Source: Fibrobacter succinogenes (GTDB lineage Bacteria > Fibrobacterota > Fibrobacteria > Fibrobacterales > Fibrobacteraceae). Taken from it: a DNA stretch of 64,000 bases. The notes below the pieces were generated by a model. It searched no databases, was not told where the DNA came from, and worked only from the letters and a program-made list of their open reading frames with translations. Both the position numbers and the translations under genes were made by a program. The first letter of the stretch is position 1. Every line of letters starts with the position of its first letter. Shown here in pieces: positions 41,911 through 50,305 of this stretch. The stretch covers positions 62,001-126,000 of the forward strand of contig CACWNW010000014.1 of NCBI GenBank assembly GCA_902762305.1, given 5' to 3'.

Positions 41911-44076
41911 CTACCTCTTCACCACTAGACGCGTCAACGTTTTTTGGCCCGAAACGGCGCGAATTACGTACACACCGGGCTTCAAGGCAGAAATATCCAG
42001 CGAAACGCGGCGGGCATTGCCGTTCCAGCGCAGGGTCTCGCGGTTGTTCACGTCGAAAAGGCGGATTTCGCGGATGTCGCCCGAGCTTACGGCCTCGAGG
42101 CTATTACCCGTGAGTGCAACGTTCAGGTTCAAAGCCGGCGCGGTAACGGGCTTCACGGCATCGGTCGTATCCGACGGTTCGAACTTCTCGCCAATCCCCA
42201 CGCCCTTCTCCTTCACGAACTGCGAAATCAGCCGGATATACGCCGTCTGGTAGCCGAGACTCGGTTCGGTGAGTTCCCAGGAATCGATGGGCCAGCCATC
42301 ATTGATGTTCGCATACATCTTCGCGTGCGGCTCCCCGACCGGAATCGAGACCGCATAGCAAAGCGCATTGTTGTTTGCGCTCCCACAGCCCTTCGCCGAG
42401 TTGTCGGCATCGTATTGCTTGCAGCAGTCCGCCCACGCATAGCGGGAGTTCGCGCCGCCCGTCACGTAGCCCGGAGCGGGATTGTCATCCTTGAACCATC
42501 CGTGATAGAACTTCGTGACGCTCTTGCTTGCGCCGTAGCTACCCATGTTCGAGAGGTAGACCATGCCGAACGGGTTCACGCCATGCAGGTAGTGCAGGTA
42601 TTCTTCCGCGGCATCGCGCCACGTGCCAGCCTCTGCAGAGGTTGCGCCCTCGTAGGCTGCCATCTTGCCGAACAGGAGCCCGCTCGAAGCCTTCGCCGAA
42701 TTGGAACCCCAGTTGTAGTCGCGGATGTAAGAGCGGAATCCGTCGTGCTCCAGCCCGCTCACAAAGTACTTGCTCTGCCTGAACTGCGCTACGAAGCGTT
42801 CCTGCACGATGCTTTTCACGTCGGCATCCGCATCCTTGTAACCCAGGTAAAGTAGGTAGAGCAGGCTGTGGGCTACGCGGTACTGGTCGAGCGCCCAGCT
42901 GCCGTACTGGCGCATCAGTGGCAGACTATCGGGAGTCGCCGAGAAGCGCTTGAGGTAATTCGCGTCGCCGGTGAGTTCGTACATCGCGAAATCAGCAGCC
43001 ACCTTCACCGCGAAGCGCGCACCCGTCGTGTAGTTGGTATCGATTTCCTGCTGGCCCGCCGCAAGGTCCTTGGTGCCGTATTCCGCCTTGTTGTTATAGA
43101 ACATGGAATCAGGGTGAGCCTCCGCCCACTTGAAGGCACGCTGGGCAGCATCCTTGAGCGTCGCCGCATATTCGGTGTTCCCGCGCTTGTCGGCAACGAT
43201 GGAGCCGAGCGCGAACGCCTTCGCCGCAGAGTAGGCGGACATCGCGTTGGGAGCGCCGTAGTAACTGCGGCCTGTCGCCGCCGAAGGGGGCGACACATGG
43301 TCTTCGTCAACCACCGAGAGCACCGAGCCGTCCGAATTCTGCATGCGGAGCAGGTGATCCATCCCCCACTTCACCTCGTCGAGAATATCGGGAATCCCGT
43401 TGCCCGATTCGGGAATGTTGTAGTCGTCGGTAAACGCCTTGGGCGCATCCATGTAGGCACGCAAAAGCGTCTCGATGTAGTTGCCGTTCCATACGGTATA
43501 CTTGTTGAAGTCACCCGCATCGAACCACCCGCCGCTCACGTCACGTTCCGTCGCGGCATTCGTGCTGTCCGTAAACAGGCGGGCAGCCTTGTCCTGCGCA
43601 TGGTTCACGCCGTCAGCCCAGGCCTTGCCCGCATACTTTTCTTCCTTCGCCATGCCTACGCGCTGGTAGAACATCATGCGCATTGCCGCCTTCAGGATGT
43701 CGTTGTAAATGTCATCCCGAATGCGGAAGTAGAACGACTGCTTCAGGTTATCTGCCTTGTCACGGATAAAGTAAGTGCCCGGCGTTTTCACCGAGGAGAA
43801 ATCAAACCACCAAATTTTATCGCCCGAGGCGGTATCGACCGCACCTTCCTGGAACGCGACCGGTGCGCCAGAGAACACGACCTGCGCAGTCGCGCTATCC
43901 ACGACCTCCATCACGCTGCCCGGAGTGTACGAGAGCGAAGCGTCGTAACCCAACTCGGGGCTACGCAGCACGGCGACCTTCTTTGCATCGGAACGATACC
44001 CGAACTGGTCGACGGTAATGAACACGTCCTGCGCGAAGGCGGCAGACGCGAGCAATGCGATAAACAATAAGACCAT
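41911..44076 (-). CDS. GH9 cellulase with N-terminal Ig-like domain and T9SS-like tail
   Basis: A 721-aa secreted endoglucanase. The signal peptide (MVLLFIALLASAAFA) is followed by a CelD_N Ig-like domain (about 20-120: 'VFITVDQFGYRSDAKKVAVL'). The GH9 catalytic domain (about 130-640) has the nucleophile-side motif SGGWFDAGDFNKYT, 'GNGIPDILDEVKWGMDHLL', and the acid-side 'SWELTEPSLGYQTAYI'. The last 75 residues ('EIRLFDVNNRETLRWNGN', 'LKPGVYVIRAVSGQKTLTR') match a type-9-secretion sorting-like domain. It should cut beta-1,4-glucan at the cell surface or outside. ATG 44076 fits the signal peptide; the longer in-frame leader lies in a non-coding repeat region. Confidence 0.92.
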   Translation of the reverse strand: MVLLFIALLASAAFAQDVFITVDQFGYRSDAKKVAVLRSPELGYDASLSYTPGSVMEVVDSATAQVVFSGAPVAFQEGAVDTASGDKIWWFDFSSVKTPGTYFIRDKADNLKQSFYFRIRDDIYNDILKAAMRMMFYQRVGMAKEEKYAGKAWADGVNHAQDKAARLFTDSTNAATERDVSGGWFDAGDFNKYTVWNGNYIETLLRAYMDAPKAFTDDYNIPESGNGIPDILDEVKWGMDHLLRMQNSDGSVLSVVDEDHVSPPSAATGRSYYGAPNAMSAYSAAKAFALGSIVADKRGNTEYAATLKDAAQRAFKWAEAHPDSMFYNNKAEYGTKDLAAGQQEIDTNYTTGARFAVKVAADFAMYELTGDANYLKRFSATPDSLPLMRQYGSWALDQYRVAHSLLYLLYLGYKDADADVKSIVQERFVAQFRQSKYFVSGLEHDGFRSYIRDYNWGSNSAKASSGLLFGKMAAYEGATSAEAGTWRDAAEEYLHYLHGVNPFGMVYLSNMGSYGASKSVTKFYHGWFKDDNPAPGYVTGGANSRYAWADCCKQYDADNSAKGCGSANNNALCYAVSIPVGEPHAKMYANINDGWPIDSWELTEPSLGYQTAYIRLISQFVKEKGVGIGEKFEPSDTTDAVKPVTAPALNLNVALTGNSLEAVSSGDIREIRLFDVNNRETLRWNGNARRVSLDISALKPGVYVIRAVSGQKTLTRLVVKR

Positions 44077-44187
44077 CTTATTTAATATAGTATTGGCAGC
44101 CACCGCCCGCCACCCCGCTTTTATTCCAACTTGGAACGCGTCTTGCCCCAAAACAGCACCCGCACGTGACGCTCTTCACAAAAACGC

Positions 44188-44290
44188 AAGCGGTCTCCGT
44201 GAGCGACAAGCCACAGGCGTTAAGCCGTGGCGGTCGCGAGAGCGAGTGAGAATCCGGAGTTTTTATACCCCATACGTCGAACGAGCGGTC
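44188..44290 (-). repeat. Intercassette repeat, single diverged copy
   Basis: About 103 bp related to the 95-bp unit at 53349. It shares AGCGGTC at both ends, GAGCGACAAGCCAC, GTTAAGCCGTGGCGGTCGCG and CCGGAGTTTTTAT. The central hairpin GCCAC(A)GGC-GTTAA-GCCGTGGC keeps pairing although bases differ from the other copies. It lies just past the cassette 1 terminator. Confidence 0.8.
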
Positions 44291-44292
44291 GC

Positions 44293-44320
44293 AAAAAGAA
44301 GACGGGCCGTAGCCCGCCTT
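44293..44320 (-). terminator. Terminator of cassette 1
   Basis: AAGGCGGGC-TACG-GCCCGTCTT on the minus strand followed by CTTTTTG; 55 bp past the FISUMP stop. Confidence 0.88.
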
Positions 44321-44374
44321 CCTTCCCCATCCCTATCTGGGTCCCCTCCATTTCCCCAAACAAATACTCTCGAA

Positions 44375-46228
44375 TCAGTCCTTCACGCAGCGGACCGGCG
44401 CACCGCAATCCAACGACTCTTCATTAACGGACAAACTTCTCCTATTCGTACTGAAATCAATCGAAGCTACGCGGCGGGAGCTCATAAACGAATAGCCTTT
44501 CGTTATAAAGTTCGTTTCCCCATTTTTGCCCAAGATGATATACCCCGTAATATCGCGTGACTCCGGCAGCAACATATTGAACCCGACAACATCCAACCCA
44601 TCCTTCCCTTTTGTCCAAGATGTAGATTTGAGCCCTTCTGCAACGGGAATACCCTTATCATACAAGAAGTTGTACAGATTCGCCCAATCATCCGATGTAG
44701 CCACATGCCAGCCATCCATGCAGACGTCTCGACCAACGGATGCATCGAATACGCTATCAAAAATAGCACTCGCTTCATTGAAAGCATCCCAATACGGGTC
44801 CATCGCCGCATCAAAAGCTTCTTCGTCCATCGTCCCTGCGGCCACGGCATCGCGGTAAACGGCACGCACAGAATCCCGAACTCCGGACAAGGAATCCATA
44901 ACACCGCGCGCATGGAGATACGCCGAATCCCTTTGAATGCCGAACATCGTCGCTACCGCGTATTCACGGCCATACTTTTCGCAATCGGCCGAACTGTCGC
45001 CATAGCACCAGGAATACGGAGCTTCGTAATTCAAGTTCTCGGCCAACCATGTCCTAGTCTTACCCTCGTATTCAAAGGAAAACGTCTTGTACGCCTTGCC
45101 GTCGCGCGCATCTGTCACCGTTCCGAGCGTTTTCGAGAATTCCTTGACATGCAGAACCCAATAATCAGGTTCGCAAACCAGATTGTGGGCTTCGCCATAG
45201 GCAACTTCTTCACCTTGATTGTCGGCAGTACAACGGTCCTTCTGGAAAGCATTTACCGCTATCGCATTGAAGTAGTACTTTTCCACCTGCTCGGCTATCT
45301 GCATATCATCCGGACCTATGCCCAGTTTGCCAAGAAATTCCGATTCACGAAGCAAGCGGAAATCCCGTTCAAGCGTCCTTGTAACCACATTCTCCAAGCT
45401 GACAACCTCACCCCAGGTTCCATGTTTCCCGATGGCATCGGCCGCCACCTCAACGGCTTTAGGACTCCCGCCGAAAAGGTAGCTGACCATGACAAAAACG
45501 GGGAACACGGAGTTCGATTTCTGCGAAAAGTCGACAGAATCGAACGGAGCCACAGCCTCGTATATGCCAAGCGAATGCAATACATCGGATTCCGCCTGCT
45601 CTTTAGCCTGCGCAAACGGGACACCCGACTCCGCAAGGTTCAAGGTTCGGGGCGTCGCCAATGTAGTAAGGATATTGACCTTCACGTCCCCCGTATCGCG
45701 CAGGTCTATAACCGTACGGTAGGTCGTCTGCGTTACATCGTGAGTGAGCCCTGCACTCGCATGCATCAACGAATCCACCTTTTTCTCGATAGTCGTGCGA
45801 TACGGGTTTTCCGCATCAAGGACAATCTTCCCCGAGACCTCCACAACGGCATAGGGACTTTCGACCGAAATACTATCTATTTCGAAGTCGCCGTTCAATC
45901 CCGAAGTTGTCTGGGCGAACGGCTCGCGCGATATCTCGAACGTCGCAGAATCGACACCGAAGAAGTTCACCAGGGCTCCTTCGGCATAGGCCGTTCCCGC
46001 ATAGGCTTCGATTTGCGAATTCTCTCCCGAAACCTTCACCTGTGCAGACACGGCCAAGTTCTGCGCCCGACCCGCGATAACGATATTCTCGAGACCGGCA
46101 TACACTCCCGTCTCTTCGGCAGAACCACCCGCTGTCGGCTTATCTCCATCGGAACACGCCGCGAACATCAAGGCGAGCGGCATCGCCACGCTGCAGATAA
46201 ATCTGCTACTCATTTTTATGCTATTCAT
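44375..46228 (-). CDS. FISUMP-domain lipoprotein, cassette 1
   Basis: A 617-aa lipoprotein (LALMFAAC lipobox, Cys25). A Gly/Ser-rich mature start and a beta-rich N-terminal half (30-230) precede the C-terminal Fib_succ_major domain (about 390-617). Landmarks: 'TVTDARDGKAYKTFSFEYEG', 'RTWLAENLNYEAPYSWCYGD', 'CMDGWHVATSDDWANLYNFL' and the end APVRCVKD. Surface exposure is inferred. The SD AGGAGG overlaps the stop of the preceding TIGR02147 gene, so the two are translationally coupled. Its middle region differs strongly from the other three cassette lipoproteins. Confidence 0.9.
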   Translation of the reverse strand: MNSIKMSSRFICSVAMPLALMFAACSDGDKPTAGGSAEETGVYAGLENIVIAGRAQNLAVSAQVKVSGENSQIEAYAGTAYAEGALVNFFGVDSATFEISREPFAQTTSGLNGDFEIDSISVESPYAVVEVSGKIVLDAENPYRTTIEKKVDSLMHASAGLTHDVTQTTYRTVIDLRDTGDVKVNILTTLATPRTLNLAESGVPFAQAKEQAESDVLHSLGIYEAVAPFDSVDFSQKSNSVFPVFVMVSYLFGGSPKAVEVAADAIGKHGTWGEVVSLENVVTRTLERDFRLLRESEFLGKLGIGPDDMQIAEQVEKYYFNAIAVNAFQKDRCTADNQGEEVAYGEAHNLVCEPDYWVLHVKEFSKTLGTVTDARDGKAYKTFSFEYEGKTRTWLAENLNYEAPYSWCYGDSSADCEKYGREYAVATMFGIQRDSAYLHARGVMDSLSGVRDSVRAVYRDAVAAGTMDEEAFDAAMDPYWDAFNEASAIFDSVFDASVGRDVCMDGWHVATSDDWANLYNFLYDKGIPVAEGLKSTSWTKGKDGLDVVGFNMLLPESRDITGYIILGKNGETNFITKGYSFMSSRRVASIDFSTNRRSLSVNEESLDCGAPVRCVKD

Positions 46229-46237
46229 GTTGTCCTC

Positions 46238-47071
46238 CTAACCTTTTTTATTCAAACCTTTGTTCGTCATCGGAAAGAACTGGATGTTCATACGGTAGAC
46301 TTCATCCGTTTCGTCTTCCTGCGTAGCGATTGCGACAACCCTCTTGCGGAATTCCGCGATTTCATTGACAATCTTATCGTAAGCGCCGCGCGTAAGGCCG
46401 AGCGTAAGACCCGAAAAATTACGTTCGTCCTGAGGCACGCCATCGATGGCCTCGAGAGCGATTTCGCCCATCTGGTGATGCAACCCGCGCACCGCCACCG
46501 GGGTCGCACCCATCGGGCCTGTCGTCACCGACTTTTCCGTCTGCCTGTAATTGCCGTCTTCGCCCTTCTTGAGCAGATCCGCATTCACGAGGAACTTGAG
46601 CGTCTCGCTCACCTCGGCGGCACTCACCTTCGGGCGGCACGCATGCGCGAGCGCCAAGGGCTTGGCGCCCGGCATCGCAGGCGCAAGTTCGCGAAGAACC
46701 GGATTCTTCCAGTCGCTAAAGAACCGGAAGGAATCCCCCTCCAGGATTTTCACCTGGTGTGCCTCGGCAATAGAAATCATCTTGCCATAGGCGGCCTTCT
46801 TTTCGGCATCCGTTTTCGCATGGTCGTAATTGACCAGCTCCACAAAGAAATCACACTCGTAGCCCGCAAGATTCATGGCCGCCGCCACACGCACAGCAGT
46901 AGCTTCGCCCAAGTTATAGCGGCCTTCACTTACATACTTAAGAAAAATCGACGAAGAAAAACCCGCCAGCGAAGCGAACTCCTGCCAGCTAAACGCGGCC
47001 TTCGTCTTCCTTTCGGCGTAGTAATCCGCGATATATTGGCGGTAGCTCGTGTATTCAAGAATATCCTTCAT
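46238..47071 (-). CDS. TIGR02147/DUF4423 family regulator, cassette 1
   Basis: A 277-aa protein of the Fibrobacter TIGR02147 family. Residues about 27-70 (FSWQEFASLAGFSSSIFLKY and 'EGRYNLGEATAVRVAAAMNL') look like an Xre-type HTH. The rest is the all-helical DUF4423 region ('VLRELAPAMPGAKPLALAHA', 'FSGLTLGLTRGAYDKIVNEI', 'VYRMNIQFFPMT'). DNA binding is predicted from the HTH only. It is the first gene after a near-consensus promoter, so it may autoregulate and control the lipoprotein 9 bp downstream. Confidence 0.9.
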   Translation of the reverse strand: MKDILEYTSYRQYIADYYAERKTKAAFSWQEFASLAGFSSSIFLKYVSEGRYNLGEATAVRVAAAMNLAGYECDFFVELVNYDHAKTDAEKKAAYGKMISIAEAHQVKILEGDSFRFFSDWKNPVLRELAPAMPGAKPLALAHACRPKVSAAEVSETLKFLVNADLLKKGEDGNYRQTEKSVTTGPMGATPVAVRGLHHQMGEIALEAIDGVPQDERNFSGLTLGLTRGAYDKIVNEIAEFRKRVVAIATQEDETDEVYRMNIQFFPMTNKGLNKKG

Positions 47072-47122
47072 TAACCCTCCTCTTAACCCTCCGAATTACT
47101 GGCCCAAGTCAAGTACATTCTA

Positions 47123-47151
47123 AATATAAGCAAAGAATTTCAAAAAGTCAA
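47123..47151 (-). promoter_or_regulatory. Promoter of cassette 1
   Basis: TTGACT (47151-47146), 17 bp, TATATT (47128-47123) on the minus strand, preceded by AAAACTA as in the sister cassettes. Confidence 0.8.
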
Positions 47152-47260
47152 TAGTTTTACGACATGAATTTTATGTTTTTAAGCAAAAATCAGCAGATTT
47201 TGCAATTATATTCAAAAATTGCGATAATTTACGACATGAAAATAATTCAAGGGGCCCACG

Positions 47261-47367
47261 CGAGCGGTCGCCGTGACCCGGAGGCGACTCGTATCAACGA
47301 GGCGTCGCAGGGGAGAGCGAGTGAGAAACCGGAGCTTTTATACCCTATACGACGAACGAGCGGTCTC
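47261..47367 (-). repeat. Intercassette repeat with a replaced hairpin
   Basis: Related to the 95-bp unit at its ends (CGAGCGGTCGCCGTGA, GAGCGAGTGAGAAACCGGAG, ACGACGAACGAGCGGTC). The central stem has a different sequence, GCGACTCGT-ATCA-ACGAGGCGTCGC, that still folds. In the 380-bp gap between cassettes 1 and 2, this repeat, the AT-rich promoter zone of cassette 1 and the terminator of cassette 2 are all that is seen. Confidence 0.75.
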
Positions 47368-47374
47368 AATATGC

Positions 47375-47398
47375 AAAAAGGCGGGCTTTCGCCCGCCT
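47375..47398 (-). terminator. Terminator of cassette 2
   Basis: AGGCGGGC-GAAA-GCCCGCCT stem followed by TTTTTGC on the minus strand. Confidence 0.88.
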
Positions 47399-47452
47399 CC
47401 TTGCTCCCCTATTTGGGTCCCCTCCTATTCCTCCTAACAAATACTTTCGAAT

Positions 47453-49192
47453 CTAGTCCTTCACGCAGCGGACAGCCAAGCCCTTATCAGCACGCCAAGC
47501 CATAGGCTTCCAATTGTCCATCAAAAGCGACATCATTTCCCATCCCCCATCTTCTTTGCTTCCGAGCATGGCGAAAGGTTCTAGGGTAAAATCCCCAAAT
47601 CCGATATCACGCAGGTACATTGACGCATACCATCCAAAATCGTACTCGTACTGGAGGATTTCTTGAGCCTTCTCACGAGAACTCATCCCGGTTTCCACCT
47701 CCACAAAATACATCAGGTGAGACCATTCCCTGTTCGTCGGGATATGCCACCCATCCGGGCACAAGCCCTGGAAATGCGCGCCATCCATGTGAATAGAATC
47801 GCCACCAACGACATCGGACTCTTCGTAGAGTGCAACGGTATTCCAATACGCAGAATCAAGCGAATCCATATATTCCGTAAACTCAGACCGTCCCTTTACA
47901 AGATTAGATAAATAAGAAGTAAGGCCAATAAACGGTTGTACATCCTCATCGCTATAAATCAGATTCTCGGCGAACCAAGTTTGCGATTGCCCGTCGATTT
48001 TGTAGGTGACCGTCTTGTAGGTTTTCCCGTCACGGGCGTCCGTCATTGTGCCCGAAGAGAACTCGACCTTTTCATCCATCGTGTAGCGGCTCGGCGCAAC
48101 CGTCCATTCGCCCGACTGGCAAACAGCGGTCAAGCGGCGTTCAAGCAGATCGTAAAACTTTACGGTATCCCCTTCGTTTTCAGCGGAACACTGCTCCATT
48201 TTTTCATAGCTCCCCAAGAAGTTGCTCATAAAGGCGATTTCGTCGTCGGTCGCAGTACCATAGTGATAATAAAGGTAATACTCATACCAATTGAAGATCC
48301 ATCTAGATACTGAGAACCTTATACGCTCGTTGTTATTAAAAGTTCCCGTCATCGCAAATTCCTCGGTTATAATCGAGGCAGAACTATAACGTGTCCAGTC
48401 TTCCAGAACATAGCCCAGGTGTTCTTCAGCAACAACCACCTTCGGATTTTGCATATCAAACGGCACGCCATAGACACCCAGGGACGCAAGGACTTCTTCC
48501 CCAGCCTGCAACTTTGCCGCAGCAAAGCTCATCCCCTGCTTCACCAGGTTTCGAATGCGGGGTGTCGCAAGGAACGTCAACGAGTTTATCTCGACGCCAG
48601 CCGAATCATGCAAATCAACAATGGTCTTGTACACAAGCATATAGCGGAACATTGTTTCGTCGTAGTCACGTATATAGCCATATTCATCCACCTCGGCAGT
48701 CGAAGCCCATTCATCAGCATGGTAAGGAGACAATTCTAGCATTACAAACGGGCTATTCAACGAGATGCTGTCAAAATTAAACGAACCCGAAGAATCCGTA
48801 GGATGGCTAACATAGCGCACTCCCGTAGGCTCCAGCGTCACGGAATCGAGTTCCGACAGCCAGACCGTGAGGCCGGCCCATTCGCTCTCCACAATGCGGA
48901 AGGTCGTATCCATCGATGTCGACGACATGGGCGCAGAATTTGCAGGCTGCTCAACACTCCTGACGCGGCCAGCCAACCTGACATTGTCGTACAGCGCCAA
49001 TTTTACAGAATCTTTCTCCGACGTATCGTTAGGCGCATCATAAGCGGTCTCTACCGAAGTCTCCTCGGCGGCACCACCGGCCATTACAAAGGTGCAGCCT
49101 GTGTACATCAGGAACAACGCGAACGTCATAACTAGACAGAATGTCGCCCCGATGAAATCGCGCACCTGCGCGTTTTGAAGCATTTTTTTCAT
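47453..49192 (-). CDS. FISUMP-domain lipoprotein, cassette 2
   Basis: A 579-aa lipoprotein. The signal peptide is longer than in its sisters, with lipobox LMYTGC near residue 33. The mature start AGGAAEETS echoes the GGSAEE of the sisters. The FISUMP domain starts near 375: 'TMTDARDGKTYKTVTYKIDG', 'QTWFAENLIYSDEDVQPFIG', 'GLCPDGWHIPTNREWSHLMY', end LAVRCVKD. It lacks the CYGD.....C segment usual between the first two blocks. The start has AGGAGG and lies 9 bp after the TIGR02147 stop. Function unknown, surface role inferred. Confidence 0.88.
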   Translation of the reverse strand: MKKMLQNAQVRDFIGATFCLVMTFALFLMYTGCTFVMAGGAAEETSVETAYDAPNDTSEKDSVKLALYDNVRLAGRVRSVEQPANSAPMSSTSMDTTFRIVESEWAGLTVWLSELDSVTLEPTGVRYVSHPTDSSGSFNFDSISLNSPFVMLELSPYHADEWASTAEVDEYGYIRDYDETMFRYMLVYKTIVDLHDSAGVEINSLTFLATPRIRNLVKQGMSFAAAKLQAGEEVLASLGVYGVPFDMQNPKVVVAEEHLGYVLEDWTRYSSASIITEEFAMTGTFNNNERIRFSVSRWIFNWYEYYLYYHYGTATDDEIAFMSNFLGSYEKMEQCSAENEGDTVKFYDLLERRLTAVCQSGEWTVAPSRYTMDEKVEFSSGTMTDARDGKTYKTVTYKIDGQSQTWFAENLIYSDEDVQPFIGLTSYLSNLVKGRSEFTEYMDSLDSAYWNTVALYEESDVVGGDSIHMDGAHFQGLCPDGWHIPTNREWSHLMYFVEVETGMSSREKAQEILQYEYDFGWYASMYLRDIGFGDFTLEPFAMLGSKEDGGWEMMSLLMDNWKPMAWRADKGLAVRCVKD

Positions 49193-49201
49193 ATAATCCT
49201 C

Positions 49202-50035
49202 CTAGCCCCTTTCAGAACCTTTCCTTTTCGTCATCGGGAAAAACTGCATGTTCAAGCGGTAAACCTCGTCCATCGCAGGGCTCCTCGTCGCAATGGAAAT
49301 TATCCTCTTACGACAATCGGCAATTTCCTGCACGATTTCTTCGTAGGCTTCGCGCGTGACACCAAGTGTAATGCCCGAGAAATGGCGTTCGTCCTGCGGA
49401 ACGCCTTCGATCGTATCGAGCGCGAACTCGCCCATCTGCCTGTGCATCCCGCGAACGGCCACGGGCGTCGCCTCCATAGGCCCCGTCGTCACCACCTTTT
49501 CCGTCTGGACAAAGTTTCCCTCTTCATCCTTTTCGAGCAAGCCCGTCTTCACGAGAAAATTGAGTGTAGCGGTCACTTCGGCCGCCGTAATCTTAGGGCG
49601 GCACGCATGCGCGAGTGCCAAAGGCTTGGCACCCGGCATTGCGGGCGCAAGCTCGCGAATGACCGGGTTCTTCCAGCTTTCAAAAAAGCGGAACGAATCT
49701 CCTTCCAGAATTTTTGCCTTATGGGCATCGGCAATCGCAAGCATTTTGTTGAACGCCGCCTTCTTCTCGGCGTCATTTTTTGCGTGGTCGAACTTGACCA
49801 TTTCGCAAAAATATTCCTGTTCGTAGTCCGAAAGGTGCATGGCCTTCGCCACGCGACCGGCCGCGGCATCGCTTAAATTAAAGCGCCCCTCGCTCACGTA
49901 TTTAAGATGAACCGGCGAAGAGAACCCCGCCGCTAGAGTGAACTCCTGCCAAGTAAATGCGGATTTTGCCTTCTTTTCGGCGTAATAATCCGCAATGTAC
50001 TGGCGATAGCTCACATACTCTAGTACATCTTTCAT
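49202..50035 (-). CDS. TIGR02147/DUF4423 family regulator, cassette 2
   Basis: A 277-aa paralogue of the other three. HTH-like segment FTWQEFTLAAGFSSPVHLKY (about 28-47) and 'EGRFNLSDAAAGRVAKAMHL'; then 'VIRELAPAMPGAKPLALAHA' and 'FSGITLGVTREAYEEIVQEI'. It differs from cassette 1 at scattered positions over its whole length, so the duplication is not recent. AGGA-type SD and near-consensus promoter upstream. Confidence 0.9.
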   Translation of the reverse strand: MKDVLEYVSYRQYIADYYAEKKAKSAFTWQEFTLAAGFSSPVHLKYVSEGRFNLSDAAAGRVAKAMHLSDYEQEYFCEMVKFDHAKNDAEKKAAFNKMLAIADAHKAKILEGDSFRFFESWKNPVIRELAPAMPGAKPLALAHACRPKITAAEVTATLNFLVKTGLLEKDEEGNFVQTEKVVTTGPMEATPVAVRGMHRQMGEFALDTIEGVPQDERHFSGITLGVTREAYEEIVQEIADCRKRIISIATRSPAMDEVYRLNMQFFPMTKRKGSERG

Positions 50036-50082
50036 CCTGTCCTCCTAATCGGACCTACTTTCCAGGCCCCCTCCCGACCCTT

Positions 50083-50111
50083 AATATAAACCATTTTCTC
50101 AAAAAAGTCAA
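50083..50111 (-). promoter_or_regulatory. Promoter of cassette 2
   Basis: TTGACT (50111-50106), 17 bp, TATATT (50088-50083) on the minus strand; preceded by CAAAACTA. The remainder of the gap to 50225 is AT-rich without a repeat copy. Confidence 0.8.
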
Positions 50112-50224
50112 TAGTTTTGCAATAAAAAATCGACATTTTTTCAATAAAATCAATAATTTTCATCAAAAATTGCAAAAATAGTCAAAAATCTATAATACAT
50201 ACAAAGTAATATTTAAATCAAACA

Positions 50225-50254
50225 CACAAAGAAGGCGGGCATAAGCCCGCCTTC
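50225..50254 (-). terminator. Terminator of cassette 3
   Basis: GAAGGCGGGC-TTAT-GCCCGCCTTC stem then TTTGTG on the minus strand. Confidence 0.85.
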
Positions 50255-50305
50255 CTGCTCCCCCTATTTGGGTTCCCCCTTTCCTCCTAACAGAATCACA
50301 ACATA

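Noticed and set aside
44705-47074. A 789-codon plus-strand open frame through cassette 1
   Set aside because: Antisense to the regulator and FISUMP genes; it is open only because stop codons are rare in that frame.
47261-47367. Intercassette repeat as a tRNA or riboswitch
   Set aside because: It does not fold as a cloverleaf and lies downstream of terminators rather than ahead of a gene on its strand.
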